Source of the DNA: JAGRCP01 sp942490705
Lineage (GTDB): Bacteria; Chloroflexota; Anaerolineae; Caldilineales; Caldilineaceae
DNA: 64,000 bases
Direction: 5' to 3'
Assembly (NCBI GenBank): GCA_942490705.1
Contig: CALNXY010000013.1
Location: 248,001-312,000 of the forward strand
Part shown: positions 47,867 through 56,373 of the stretch, piece after piece
Layout: every line of letters starts with the position of its first letter
How positions within the stretch are numbered: the stretch's first letter is position 1
Position numbers and translations under genes: made by a program
Notes under the pieces: model-generated
Databases searched by the model: none
Told to the model about the DNA's origin: nothing
What the model saw: the letters and a program-made list of their open reading frames with translations, nothing else

Positions 47867-50269
47867 ATGAATCCCCCGACATTGATCGTGCGCTGTTTGT
47901 TCACATGCGCGTTGTTGTATGCCTGTAGTTTCCCGACTTGGGCTGCCGCTGCGCCGCCAGAGCCGTCAACCCCCCAGCCATCGGCGATTGTTGAGCCTTC
48001 AAGCGCTCACCCGCTCTTCCGTCCCAACCAATTCGTTCCGTCGTCCAGCGAACTTCTCCACGAGCATGTCAGCGATATGCAGGCGCCTACTGCATTCAAG
48101 CTCGCCGTCGTAGCAGACGGCATCTATCGCCTGGCTCATGCTGATCTGCTGGCTGCTGGTCTCGCGCCGGAAGCGCTTGACCCGGCTCAGTTGGCCCTGC
48201 ATCACCGGGGCCAACCTGTTGCCATTGACGTCATCGGCGCCGAGGACGGGCGCTTCGATCCCGGCGACGAGATTCGCTTCTACGCCCCGGGCATCCCCAT
48301 CACTGCGCCGGAAGCAATCTACACGCGCACCGATATGTACTGGCTATCCGTCGCGGCTGAACCCGGGCTACGCATGGCCCGGCGTAGCGCAGGTGTGACC
48401 GGGAGCGGACCGCCAGCTTCTCTTTTTCGCACGCAGCACTATGCCGAAGAAGATAGCGCTTATTGGCAGGCCATGCCGTCCGATCAAGAGGGGGATCGCT
48501 GGTTCTGGGGCGGTCGCCTGTCCTACAATGCTGCCGGTCTGGCTGCCAGCCGCGCCTATACCGTGACGCTCGGGGTTCCGGCCGGGGAGGGTGGGTCGGC
48601 TGAGTTGACGGTCTATCTCAAAGGCTTCACGGCCGACGACCACCGTACCCGTCTTGCGGTCAATGGTGCGATGGTCTCTACACAGGAGTGGACGGGCCAA
48701 GCCCGTTTTGTCCAACAAGCCCCCGTTGATCCGGCCCTATTGAGAGCTGGCGACAATGTCATCGAGGTGGAAAGTCTGGACAGTGGCGCGCTGGTCGATC
48801 AAGTGCTGGTCGATGCCATTGCCGTGACCTATGATGCCCGCTTTCATGCCCGCAATGATCGCCTTGCCTTTACCACGCCGGCAGGTGAGCGTCTCGGTGA
48901 GCGTCTCGGTGAGCGTCTCGGTGAGCGTCTCATCGAAGTGACCGGCTTCTCCGACCCTGACATTTTGCTCTTCGACCTGTCCGATCCCGCTGCGCCGGTA
49001 TTGGTGACCCCGACGTATGTCACCGCTGCGGATGGAAGCCGCGGGTTACGTTTCCATGCCGACCACGCCGCACCCTACCTGGCGCTGACCGAGCACGCGT
49101 TACGCACACCGGTGCATATTGTGCCGGACATTCCCTCATCTTGGCGGACGCCGCTCCATGGCGCTGACCTGGTGATCATCAGCCACCCGGCGTTTTTGGC
49201 CCCAATCGAGCGGCTGGCCGCGCATCGCCGTACTCAGGGCTTGCGCGTGGTCGTCGTGCCGGTGGACGATCTCTATGATGAGTTTGGTCACGGACTCTTT
49301 ACACCCCAGGCAATTCGTGACTTCTTGACCTATGCCCACGCTAGCTGGCGACCGCCGGCACCACGCTATGCTCTCCTCGTAGGCGACGCCTATCAGGATT
49401 ATCGCAATCTGCTTAACCCGGCCCAGAGCGGGTTGGTGAACTGGGTTCCTGCCCAAGTTGTGGAGACCGAACTGCTGGGCGAAACGTCGTCTGACACCTG
49501 GTTTGGAAATATCGACATCACGACGCGCCTGCCGGAGGTTGCAATCGGTCGCCTGCCCATGGCCGACGTGACCACGCTCGACGCGATCATCGACAAGCTT
49601 ATCGCCCACGATGGGACTGCTGCTGATGGTCCAGTAAACGCCACGGCAGTGCTTGTAGCCGACGATGACGACAGTGGTTTTGGTCTGGCGACGCGCCGGC
49701 TCGCCGCACAGCTGCCGGACCATGTTACGCCCCGCTTCATCGATGCCGCCGCCTACCCGCCGGGCGATCCAACTGCCGATCTGCTGACGGCATTGGGCGC
49801 TGGCGCATCGCTGGTTCATTACAGCGGTCATGGCGACGTCACGCGCTGGGGCCGTTGGCAGGGGGGCGTCTTGCTGACTACCGAGGACGTCGATGGGATC
49901 GAGGGCGCGCCTGTTCTCGTGACCATGGCCAACTGTTTGAGTAATTTCTTCGTCGGTCCCGCCGTGAGCCTGGGGGAAGCCCTGATCCAACATAGCGACG
50001 GCGCATTCGCCGTCTGGGGGCCGACCGGCTTGGGTACCCCGACCGTCCATGGCGAACTCATGGGCGCTTTCTACGGCGCGCTCTTCCAGCAGGAAGAAAC
50101 GCTCCTTGGTGATGCCACGCTGGCCGCATTTCGCGCGCTGCCTGCCGACGCGCCGGAGGCGCAGGATCTCATCGCCACCTACGCGCTGCTGGGCGACCCA
50201 ACTACACGCCTGCCCCGGCCGCACGCAGTCCCCGGCGTGCTTCTGCCCATCATTCGCCAACCGCCATAA
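47867..50269 (+). CDS. Secreted gingipain-like C25 cysteine peptidase
   Basis: From ATG 47867 (GGAG seven bases upstream, hydrophobic signal to WAAAAP) the protein has 800 residues. The C25 domain is seen from about residue 420, with RYALLVGDAYQDY, PEVAIGRLPMAD, catalytic His655 in HYSGHGD and Cys690 in TMANCLSNF. It is shorter than the paralogue at 4523 and shares the same order. The C-terminus GVLLPIIRQPP resembles the LPLV tail of the other secreted proteins. Residues about 340-355 are (Gly-Glu-Arg-Leu)x4 from a 12-bp tandem repeat. A lamin-tail protein follows 67 bases later, probably co-transcribed. Confidence 0.84.
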   Translation: MNPPTLIVRCLFTCALLYACSFPTWAAAAPPEPSTPQPSAIVEPSSAHPLFRPNQFVPSSSELLHEHVSDMQAPTAFKLAVVADGIYRLAHADLLAAGLAPEALDPAQLALHHRGQPVAIDVIGAEDGRFDPGDEIRFYAPGIPITAPEAIYTRTDMYWLSVAAEPGLRMARRSAGVTGSGPPASLFRTQHYAEEDSAYWQAMPSDQEGDRWFWGGRLSYNAAGLAASRAYTVTLGVPAGEGGSAELTVYLKGFTADDHRTRLAVNGAMVSTQEWTGQARFVQQAPVDPALLRAGDNVIEVESLDSGALVDQVLVDAIAVTYDARFHARNDRLAFTTPAGERLGERLGERLGERLIEVTGFSDPDILLFDLSDPAAPVLVTPTYVTAADGSRGLRFHADHAAPYLALTEHALRTPVHIVPDIPSSWRTPLHGADLVIISHPAFLAPIERLAAHRRTQGLRVVVVPVDDLYDEFGHGLFTPQAIRDFLTYAHASWRPPAPRYALLVGDAYQDYRNLLNPAQSGLVNWVPAQVVETELLGETSSDTWFGNIDITTRLPEVAIGRLPMADVTTLDAIIDKLIAHDGTAADGPVNATAVLVADDDDSGFGLATRRLAAQLPDHVTPRFIDAAAYPPGDPTADLLTALGAGASLVHYSGHGDVTRWGRWQGGVLLTTEDVDGIEGAPVLVTMANCLSNFFVGPAVSLGEALIQHSDGAFAVWGPTGLGTPTVHGELMGAFYGALFQQEETLLGDATLAAFRALPADAPEAQDLIATYALLGDPTTRLPRPHAVPGVLLPIIRQPP
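48885..48932 (+). repeat. 12-bp tandem repeat, four copies, inside the C25 gene
   Basis: GGTGAGCGTCTC occurs four times without a gap, in frame, coding Gly-Glu-Arg-Leu. Copy-number change would add or remove four residues without a frameshift. Confidence 0.95.
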
Positions 50270-50336
50270 AAGATATCGCCACGGTCACTCCAACCCTTCT
50301 ATTTCGATTCCATCCGATTATCAAAAGGAGAGCATC

Positions 50337-51305
50337 ATGCGATTCCCCCGGTCTCTTCGGTTCAAACCATTTCTTGCGCTTGTCCTCTTTTTCTTGATTA
50401 TATTTCGCTTCCCCTTGCCGATCGAGGCGCAGGACGCAGCCCCCACATTCACGGCCGATCCGCCGACGGTCATCTTTATCAATGAACTGCACTATGACAA
50501 CACGGGCGGCGATGTTGACGAGGGCGTTGAAATTGCCGCACCCATCGGCGTCGACGTGAGCAACCTGCGCATTCTGTTTTACAACCAGGATGGGGCAACC
50601 TACGGTTCTGCCAAAGAACTGGGCGCGCCGGTGGGACAATGCAACGACTACAGCCTCTACGTGATCCGCCAGTCCGGCATTCAGAACGGTGACGCCGATG
50701 GCCTTGCCCTTGTCGATGCGAGTGCAAATACGGCGATTCAGCTACTGAGCTATGAAGGCGTCTTGACGGCGACGGAAGGGGTTGCCGCAACCTTGCCCAG
50801 CACCGACATCGGCGTAGCTGAGGGCGGCGATACGCCTGTCGGGCATTCGCTGCAGTTGGGCGGCACTGGCGGGGCTTATGATGATTTTGAGTGGCGTGGG
50901 CCAGTGGCAGCAACCTTCGGCGCCTGCAACGCTGGACAAGATCTGGGCGCGCCGCCCACACTCATCGAACTACGCAACTTTGGGGCTACGGTCGCTGATG
51001 GCACGGTCACCCTTGTTTGGGAAACCGCTGTGGAAATCGACAGCGCCGGATTCAATCTCTATCGCTCGGTGGGCGGTGCAGATGAACGGGCACAGATCAA
51101 TCCATCACTGATTGCGGCCCTAGCGCTCCCCGGTGAGGGCGCGCGCTACACGTTTGAGGACAGGCCGGGCATTGGCGCGTATGCGTATTGGCTGGAAGCA
51201 TTAGATACTGCAGGCACGTCCACCTACCACGGCCCCGTTTCGGTTGTTCTGCCCGCGCCACAGTCTGCGGAGGGCAGATTGTATTTGCCGTTGGTGCGGC
51301 AATAA
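50337..51305 (+). CDS. Secreted lamin-tail-domain protein with LPLV tail
   Basis: ATG 50337 follows AAAGGAG; residues 1-31 are a signal peptide. Residues about 43-190 start with VIFINELHYDNTGGDVDEGVEIA, the lamin-tail-like start found in many secreted bacterial proteins. The C-terminal 100 residues (TVTLVWETAVEIDSAGFNLYRS) are a fibronectin-III-like module, ending GRLYLPLVRQ. It lies after the C25 peptidase; substrate or partner is unknown, but a surface or extracellular role is likely. Confidence 0.82.
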   Translation: MRFPRSLRFKPFLALVLFFLIIFRFPLPIEAQDAAPTFTADPPTVIFINELHYDNTGGDVDEGVEIAAPIGVDVSNLRILFYNQDGATYGSAKELGAPVGQCNDYSLYVIRQSGIQNGDADGLALVDASANTAIQLLSYEGVLTATEGVAATLPSTDIGVAEGGDTPVGHSLQLGGTGGAYDDFEWRGPVAATFGACNAGQDLGAPPTLIELRNFGATVADGTVTLVWETAVEIDSAGFNLYRSVGGADERAQINPSLIAALALPGEGARYTFEDRPGIGAYAYWLEALDTAGTSTYHGPVSVVLPAPQSAEGRLYLPLVRQ

Positions 51306-51362
51306 GTTGCCCACGCGGCGCGCAGGCGGGATTGACGGCAAACGAAGGAACTTGCACCCAAT

Positions 51363-51400
51363 GCCATCTCTCTCCATAATGAGCGGATGAGAGAGATGGC
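51363..51400. terminator. Stem-loop after the lamin-tail gene
   Basis: A perfect 12-bp stem (51363-51374 with 51389-51400) and a 14-base loop, 57 bases after the stop codon. There is no T tract. Confidence 0.6.
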
Positions 51401-51442
51401 CGATCACTTATTGCGCACGACAAGTCATGCCCGAGTCGCACC

Positions 51443-52399
51443 ATGCACATTCTGATCAACGGCTGGTTTACCGGGCAATTGGAAGCGGGCAGCGGCCAGT
51501 ACTTGCATCACCTGCTGCACTATCTGCCGCGCACTGCGCCCGAACACGACTACACATTACTGACACCGGCTGGGGCAATCACCGTGCCGGACTGGCCCGG
51601 CGTTACCCTTGCGACACGATCTCTGCCCCGCCTGCCGCGTCAGCTTACCAAGGTCTGGTGGGAGCAGGTGACGGCGCCCAATGCCGCACGCGACTTGCAC
51701 GCGGACGTTCTCTGGGTTCCCTACTGGGCCGCGCCCTATCGCCAACCTGTACCGACAGTGGTCACTGTGCACGACATGATTCCCCAACTGCTGCCGGCCT
51801 ATCGCGGCGGTGCGCTGCAAAGGCTCTACACGCGCCTGGTCAGCGCCACGGCCCGGCGCGCGACCGCCATCATCACCGTCAGCGAGGCCGCGCGGTATGA
51901 TGTGCTTGCCGAGCTGGACGTGCCGGCCCAGCGCGTCATCGCCATTCATCACGGTCCCAATGCCATGGCGCCATCTGCGTTGAGCCCGGCGCGCCTTGCG
52001 GCCGTACAGGCCCGCTACGGGCTGCCGCCGCGTTACTTTCTCTATCTGGGCGGCTTTGACGTGCGCAAGAATGTGGGGGCAGTGCTGGCCGCCTATTTGC
52101 GCTATTTGGAGATCGGCGGGGACCCTGCGGTGAAGCTGGTGATTGCAGGCAAGCTGCCCGCGGACGACAGCGCATTCGCCCCCGATCCAAAAAAAATCGC
52201 CGCAGAATTGGGGCTGCTTGATGCAGTCCAATTCTGCGGCTATGTGGCGGACGAAGATAAACCCGCAGTCTACCACCTCGCCACCGCCTACCTCTTCCCC
52301 AGCCACTACGAAGGCTTTGGCATGCCCGTGCTCGAAGCCATGCAGGCCGGCACGCCAGTCATTACCAGCGCGGAACGCGGAGCGCTGAGCGTGGAGTAA
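51443..52399 (+). CDS. Glycosyltransferase family 4, C-terminally truncated
   Basis: The 318-aa GT-B protein has the N-terminal MHILINGWFTG start, the linker HHGPNAM, the FLYLGGFDVRKNVGAVL segment that begins the nucleotide-sugar domain and the EGFGMPVLEAM (E-x7-E) motif. It stops just after GTPVITS, where family members continue for about 50 more residues (SLPEVAG-type segment and C-terminal helix). The stop codon faces the stop of an S23 gene only one base away. The loss of the final helix makes activity doubtful. It may belong to a cell-surface polysaccharide pathway. Confidence 0.8.
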   Translation: MHILINGWFTGQLEAGSGQYLHHLLHYLPRTAPEHDYTLLTPAGAITVPDWPGVTLATRSLPRLPRQLTKVWWEQVTAPNAARDLHADVLWVPYWAAPYRQPVPTVVTVHDMIPQLLPAYRGGALQRLYTRLVSATARRATAIITVSEAARYDVLAELDVPAQRVIAIHHGPNAMAPSALSPARLAAVQARYGLPPRYFLYLGGFDVRKNVGAVLAAYLRYLEIGGDPAVKLVIAGKLPADDSAFAPDPKKIAAELGLLDAVQFCGYVADEDKPAVYHLATAYLFPSHYEGFGMPVLEAMQAGTPVITSAERGALSVE

Positions 52400-52400
52400 A

Positions 52401-52757
52401 TTACTGGCGGCGTTGTTTGGCTGTGCGGATGGAAGCAACCGTCATGGCCAGAATTTCGCTGCCCTCTTGCATAAGCGGAGCAAGCATCGTCTTCGCTACG
52501 AGACCAGCAGCAATTAGCAATTCCATCCAGTAGAGTGTCTCATCCGTTTCTTCTTCGACGATTGCCATCTTCGCAATGAAGTCAGCTGGCGATTTTGCCC
52601 GTTTTACCGCTCGGTAATTTGCACCAACCGATGTGCCAGAGCGCAGCAATTGGCGACCAATAGTCTCACCTACCATTGACCTCGGCAGCGAATCCACCAA
52701 CTGTATAACCCGGAGAGCATACTCCTTTGTCCGATACTCCAATTGCCGTTCACTCAT
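52401..52757 (-). CDS. Four-helix bundle protein (S23 rRNA-intervening-sequence family)
   Basis: The 118-aa product shows YALRVIQLVDSLP, the RQLLRSGTSVGANYRAVKRAKSPADFIAKM stretch and EEETDETLYWMELL, the signature of pfam S23/bAvd-like four-helix proteins. A TTG start at 52772 is possible; ATG 52757 gives the usual length. These genes were first found in 23S rRNA intervening sequences and relatives assist diversity-generating retroelements, but neither is here. It is inserted between a truncated glycosyltransferase and the LysM cluster, and its flanks carry GCG-rich repeats. Confidence 0.87.
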   Translation of the reverse strand: MSERQLEYRTKEYALRVIQLVDSLPRSMVGETIGRQLLRSGTSVGANYRAVKRAKSPADFIAKMAIVEEETDETLYWMELLIAAGLVAKTMLAPLMQEGSEILAMTVASIRTAKQRRQ

Positions 52758-52807
52758 TCGGGGGATCCTCAATTATATTTCGCGCTTCGCATCCCGCGCG
52801 TCGCGCT

Positions 52808-53929
52808 TCACTGCTCTGGTTTGTAGCAGAGTTGTTCTGCGGCCATGGCAGGGTGGTTGAAGCCATACTGGTCGGTGATGAGCCAGAGTTCATCGTTTTC
52901 GTCGAAGATTTGCTGAATTGCGTCGCAGGCGGCAAGGGGATCGCCCTCGGCCGCATAGCTGTCGAGCCACTGTTGCGCCGCGATTGTGTACGGACCCTCC
53001 GACTGGGCTTGCAATAGCCCGTCGAGCGCGGCAGCGGCGCCGGCGTCATCGCCGCTCAAGCCCAGCGCCTGGATGAGGCGGAAGCTGGCCAGGCCTTGCA
53101 GCAGCACAAGCTCATCCTCGGCCGTCATGCCAAAGATACTGCAGGCGTCCAGCGGTTCGGTCAGAGCGCTTGTATAGCGTTCGATCGCCTCTCCGTAGCC
53201 GAGAATGTCGGCTGCCTGTAGGGCGATATCGGCCTCCACCAGGCGCAGCCCAAGACAATTCGCGCCTTCGCTCGCTTGGTCATAACGCCAGTCGATGCGC
53301 CGAAGCTTGCCGCCGTCGATGCTCTGCCAGCGCTCCGTATGGGGCACGGCCAAGCCGCCTTCCGGCGCCTTGCTCACGCCGCCCTCCAGCAGCAACTCCT
53401 GCCCGGTGCCCGGATCATCGGGGCCGACCGGCGCGAAGCTGGCGGTGCCTTCGGCAATGGTTGCCCCGGGCTCGATGGTTGACGTGTAAACATCGCCCGC
53501 CCAACTCACAATCTGCACTTCCAATACGCAAGAAATCGAGCAGCTCTCGACCGACCAGGCAACATCCAACTGGCCATCATCGTTGAGGTCATCGATCTTG
53601 AGCGGCGTGGGCGCGCCATAGATTGGCGGGCTGTGAACCAGTTCCAGGCTACCGTCAGCGTTGGCGTGATAGATAAGGACGGCGCCCTGACTGCCCTCCG
53701 GGCCGAAGCCGATATCGCTGACAATTGTCGGATAGACGATCGCGTCTTCCAGATCGTCGCCGGTTAGCTCGGTAAGGATCAATTCGCCCCGCTCTTCGGT
53801 CAGGGAGCCACAGGTGCTCATCCAATCTTCGATCGCGGCCGTGTCGCCTGCCGCCGCCGCGATCACCGCTGGAAATGCCGCAGCGTAGCCGGCCAGGTCA
53901 TTGGGGCAGGCACCCAGCGGATGCGTCAA
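52808..53929 (-). CDS. LysM/FG-GAP protein, third fragment (repeat domain B)
   Basis: This piece begins in the same frame as an upstream (E-P-T)-rich tract; it starts with GACPNDLAGYAAAFP and carries a 360-residue region with FG-GAP-like TELTGDDLEDAIVYPTI and DLNDDGQLDVAWSV. The C-terminal 130 residues are helical, resembling tetratricopeptide-like bundles. It is a clear duplicate of the domain at the C-terminus of the next upstream fragment. One base missing at about 54003-54006 separates it; otherwise it would continue the 53935 frame. Function unknown. Confidence 0.7.
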   Translation of the reverse strand: MTHPLGACPNDLAGYAAAFPAVIAAAAGDTAAIEDWMSTCGSLTEERGELILTELTGDDLEDAIVYPTIVSDIGFGPEGSQGAVLIYHANADGSLELVHSPPIYGAPTPLKIDDLNDDGQLDVAWSVESCSISCVLEVQIVSWAGDVYTSTIEPGATIAEGTASFAPVGPDDPGTGQELLLEGGVSKAPEGGLAVPHTERWQSIDGGKLRRIDWRYDQASEGANCLGLRLVEADIALQAADILGYGEAIERYTSALTEPLDACSIFGMTAEDELVLLQGLASFRLIQALGLSGDDAGAAAALDGLLQAQSEGPYTIAAQQWLDSYAAEGDPLAACDAIQQIFDENDELWLITDQYGFNHPAMAAEQLCYKPEQ

Positions 53930-53934
53930 TTCAA

Positions 53935-55491
53935 CTACGGGCTCCTCGGTTGGCTCTTCGGTCGGTTCCTCAGTTGGTTCTGCCGTTGGCTCCTCAGTTG
54001 GTTCTCGGTTGGCTCCTCAGTTGGTTCTTCGGTTGGCTCCTCAGTTGGTTCTGCCGTCGGCTCCTCAACCGCTTCTTCGGTTGGCTCCTCAGTTGGTTCT
54101 GCCGTCGGTTCCTCAGCCGCTTCTTCGGTTGGCTCCTCGGTCGGCTCTTCCGTCGGTTGCTCGGCTACTTCCTCTGCCAATGCGTCAAGGCCGCCGCAGA
54201 GATCCGCTGCGCTGAAGCCTGGATTGGCAAAGCCATAGTCGCTCAAGACATCCACTGCCGCGCCATTTTCCGCCGCATACGCTTCAACCGCTTCACACGC
54301 AGCGGCAAGGTCGCCGCTGTCCAGATAGGCGTCTAGCCAGCGTTGACCCAGATCGGCATAGGCGCTGCCCGGAAACTCGCTGTCCAGGGCCAAGATGAGG
54401 CCTTCCGCAACTTCGGGAACGTCCTGCGCTGCCCCAAGCAGGGCCAGACGGAAGTAGCTGAAGCTGCGCAGTTCGCTTAGTTCGTCTGGACGGGTCCAGC
54501 AGGCGGTGAGCGCTTCGTTGCCCAGCGCATCCGTGTAGAGCGCTTCGGCGCGCAGGCGCCCCTCTTCCGTCCCCTCGGCCAGAGCCGCGTTGGCGTCGAC
54601 GATGGTGAAGTAGAGACAGTCATTCGCCTCATTCACGGTTTCGAGCAGCGAGTAGGGGCCCCCATCCACGCTGCCCCATAGTTCCGTGCGGCTGCGCTGG
54701 GGACCGGCGCCTACGCTGCCATAGACGCCGCCGCGCAGCACAAGTTCATTTCCCTGACCGTCCGGGCTGCTGTCTTCCAGGGCGATTTCGGCATACGCCA
54801 TCGTGATGGCGCCATCGGTCCAGTCGGCCCACTCTTCGCCGGTCCAACTGCGAATCTGGATCGTGTCGAAGCAGGTATTGGCCCCGCAGGTGGTGTCGGT
54901 CCAGATAATGTCAAGCAGGCCATCGCCGTTGATATCGTCGATCGCAAGGAGGCGTACGTCACCGCCCGCTCGGGCGCGATAGCCCAACTCGTAGCCGCTT
55001 TCCAAGCCATTGAGGATTAGCAGATCCGATCCGGTGACGTCTTCTCCCAATGTGGGATCTGTGTAGATGAGCAGCAGATCTTCGATACCGTCGCCCGTCC
55101 AATCGCCCGCTGTGATCGTGTCCTCACGCAGTGCGCCGCAGTAATTGAGAAAGGTTGTCAGCGTGCCGATATCGGTCGTGGCGAGCAGGTCGAGGATCTG
55201 CTCCGGATAGGCCGCAACGCTCTCTGGGCAGCCCGGTGTTACCGTCGTGGCGCCTTCTGCAGCCGGCTCCCCTTCGGTCTCAGTAATGGTCTCAGTGATC
55301 GTAATTACGTCGCTCAGCGCAGGCGGAATGGCGCCTGGTTGCGGAATGGTCAGAACATCACCAACGCGCAAGACAAGGGCCGGGCGAACCAGGTCCGGAT
55401 TGGCCGCTTGAAGCTCGTCGGCAGAAATATCCAGCGCAAAAGCAATGCTGTTCCACGACTCGCCCGGCCCCACGGTGTAGGTGGGGGGCAA
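53935..55491 (-). CDS. LysM/FG-GAP protein, second fragment (third LysM and repeat domain A)
   Basis: It begins TYTVGPGESWNSIAFALDISADELQAANPDLVRPALVLRVGDVLTI, a third LysM, then a domain from about residue 90 with CPESVAAYPEQIL, an FG-GAP-like AGDWTGDGIEDLLLIYTDP and IDDINGDGLLDIIWTD, and a helical tail. It ends in an Glu/Pro/Thr repeat that slips into a basic frame (NQLRSQRQ) near 54000 because of a missing base. LysM proteins bind peptidoglycan. Confidence 0.75.
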   Translation of the reverse strand: MPPTYTVGPGESWNSIAFALDISADELQAANPDLVRPALVLRVGDVLTIPQPGAIPPALSDVITITETITETEGEPAAEGATTVTPGCPESVAAYPEQILDLLATTDIGTLTTFLNYCGALREDTITAGDWTGDGIEDLLLIYTDPTLGEDVTGSDLLILNGLESGYELGYRARAGGDVRLLAIDDINGDGLLDIIWTDTTCGANTCFDTIQIRSWTGEEWADWTDGAITMAYAEIALEDSSPDGQGNELVLRGGVYGSVGAGPQRSRTELWGSVDGGPYSLLETVNEANDCLYFTIVDANAALAEGTEEGRLRAEALYTDALGNEALTACWTRPDELSELRSFSYFRLALLGAAQDVPEVAEGLILALDSEFPGSAYADLGQRWLDAYLDSGDLAAACEAVEAYAAENGAAVDVLSDYGFANPGFSAADLCGGLDALAEEVAEQPTEEPTEEPTEEAAEEPTAEPTEEPTEEAVEEPTAEPTEEPTEEPTEEPTENQLRSQRQNQLRNRPKSQPRSP

Positions 55492-55502
55492 ACCGGGGGC
55501 TT

Positions 55503-56294
55503 CTACAGCCGGCTCTGCCGTGGGCTCCTCGGCTCTGCCGTGGGCTCCTCGGTTGGTTCTGCCGTGGGCTCCTCGGTTGGTTCTGCCGTGGGCTCCTCGG
55601 TTGGTTCTGCCGTGGGCTCCTCGGTTGGTTCTGCCGTGGGTTCCTCGGTTGGTCGGCTCTGCCGTGGGCTCCTCGGTTGGTTCTGCCGTGGGTCCTCCTC
55701 GGTTGGTTCTGCCGTGGGTTCCTCAATCGGTTCTTCCGTGGGTTCCTCAGCCGGTTCTGCCGTGGGCTCCTCAGCCGCTTCTTCTGTTGCAGCCGGCGTC
55801 GCCGTGGCCGGCGCATCCGGATTCGGAATCAGCAGCCGTTCGCCGCGATAGAGAATGAGACCGGGCCGGACCAGGGCCGGATTGGTTTCGCGCAAGAGAT
55901 CGGCTGAAACGCCGAAGCGAGCAGCGATGCTGTTCCATGAGTCGCCGGCGCGCACGGCGTAGACATCGCGTTGTTGTGCTTCAGGCGCGGGAATGTAGAT
56001 TTCTTCGCCTACAACCAGCCACCCGCTGGGGCGGACCGCTTGCGGATTGGCCGCCTGGAGATCGGCGACAGAGACGCCCGTGCGTTGTGATACCAACCCC
56101 CAGGAGTCGCCACTTTCCACGACGTAGCTGTACCCCTCAGCTTCGGGCGTGGCTTCTTGTGCCGCCAGCGGCGTGACGTTGCTCAGCGCAAAGCCCGCGC
56201 CCAGCACAAGAGCCAGCGCTAGCAGCCAGATCGTCCAACGACTTGCGATCGGTTTGGGGCTGCGTTCGATCAAAGATTTCGGATGGTTGGGCAT
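55503..56294 (-). CDS. LysM-domain membrane protein, first fragment
   Basis: ATG 56294 has GAGGGGA upstream. A membrane helix (about 20-40) is followed by two LysM domains (YVVESGDSWGLVSQRTGVSVADLQAANPQAVRP and YAVRAGDSWNSIAARFGVSADLLRETNPALVRP) and a long EEPTAEPT repeat. In that repeat the frame slips out and back and finally stops at 55503 because four bases are missing near 55535. The next LysM follows directly in another frame. With the two downstream pieces it is one protein of about 1150 residues. Confidence 0.78.
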   Translation of the reverse strand: MPNHPKSLIERSPKPIASRWTIWLLALALVLGAGFALSNVTPLAAQEATPEAEGYSYVVESGDSWGLVSQRTGVSVADLQAANPQAVRPSGWLVVGEEIYIPAPEAQQRDVYAVRAGDSWNSIAARFGVSADLLRETNPALVRPGLILYRGERLLIPNPDAPATATPAATEEAAEEPTAEPAEEPTEEPIEEPTAEPTEEDPRQNQPRSPRQSRPTEEPTAEPTEEPTAEPTEEPTAEPTEEPTAEPTEEPTAEPRSPRQSRL

Positions 56295-56373
56295 GGATCT
56301 TCCCCTCGTGACAGACGGTGTGGAAATCGGTTTGGCCATGTGTGGCAGTGATGCTGACTTGAGACCGTGCGGG

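Noticed and set aside
52401..52757. Diversity-generating retroelement suggested by the Avd-like S23 protein
   Set aside because: No reverse transcriptase and no template/variable repeat pair were seen nearby.
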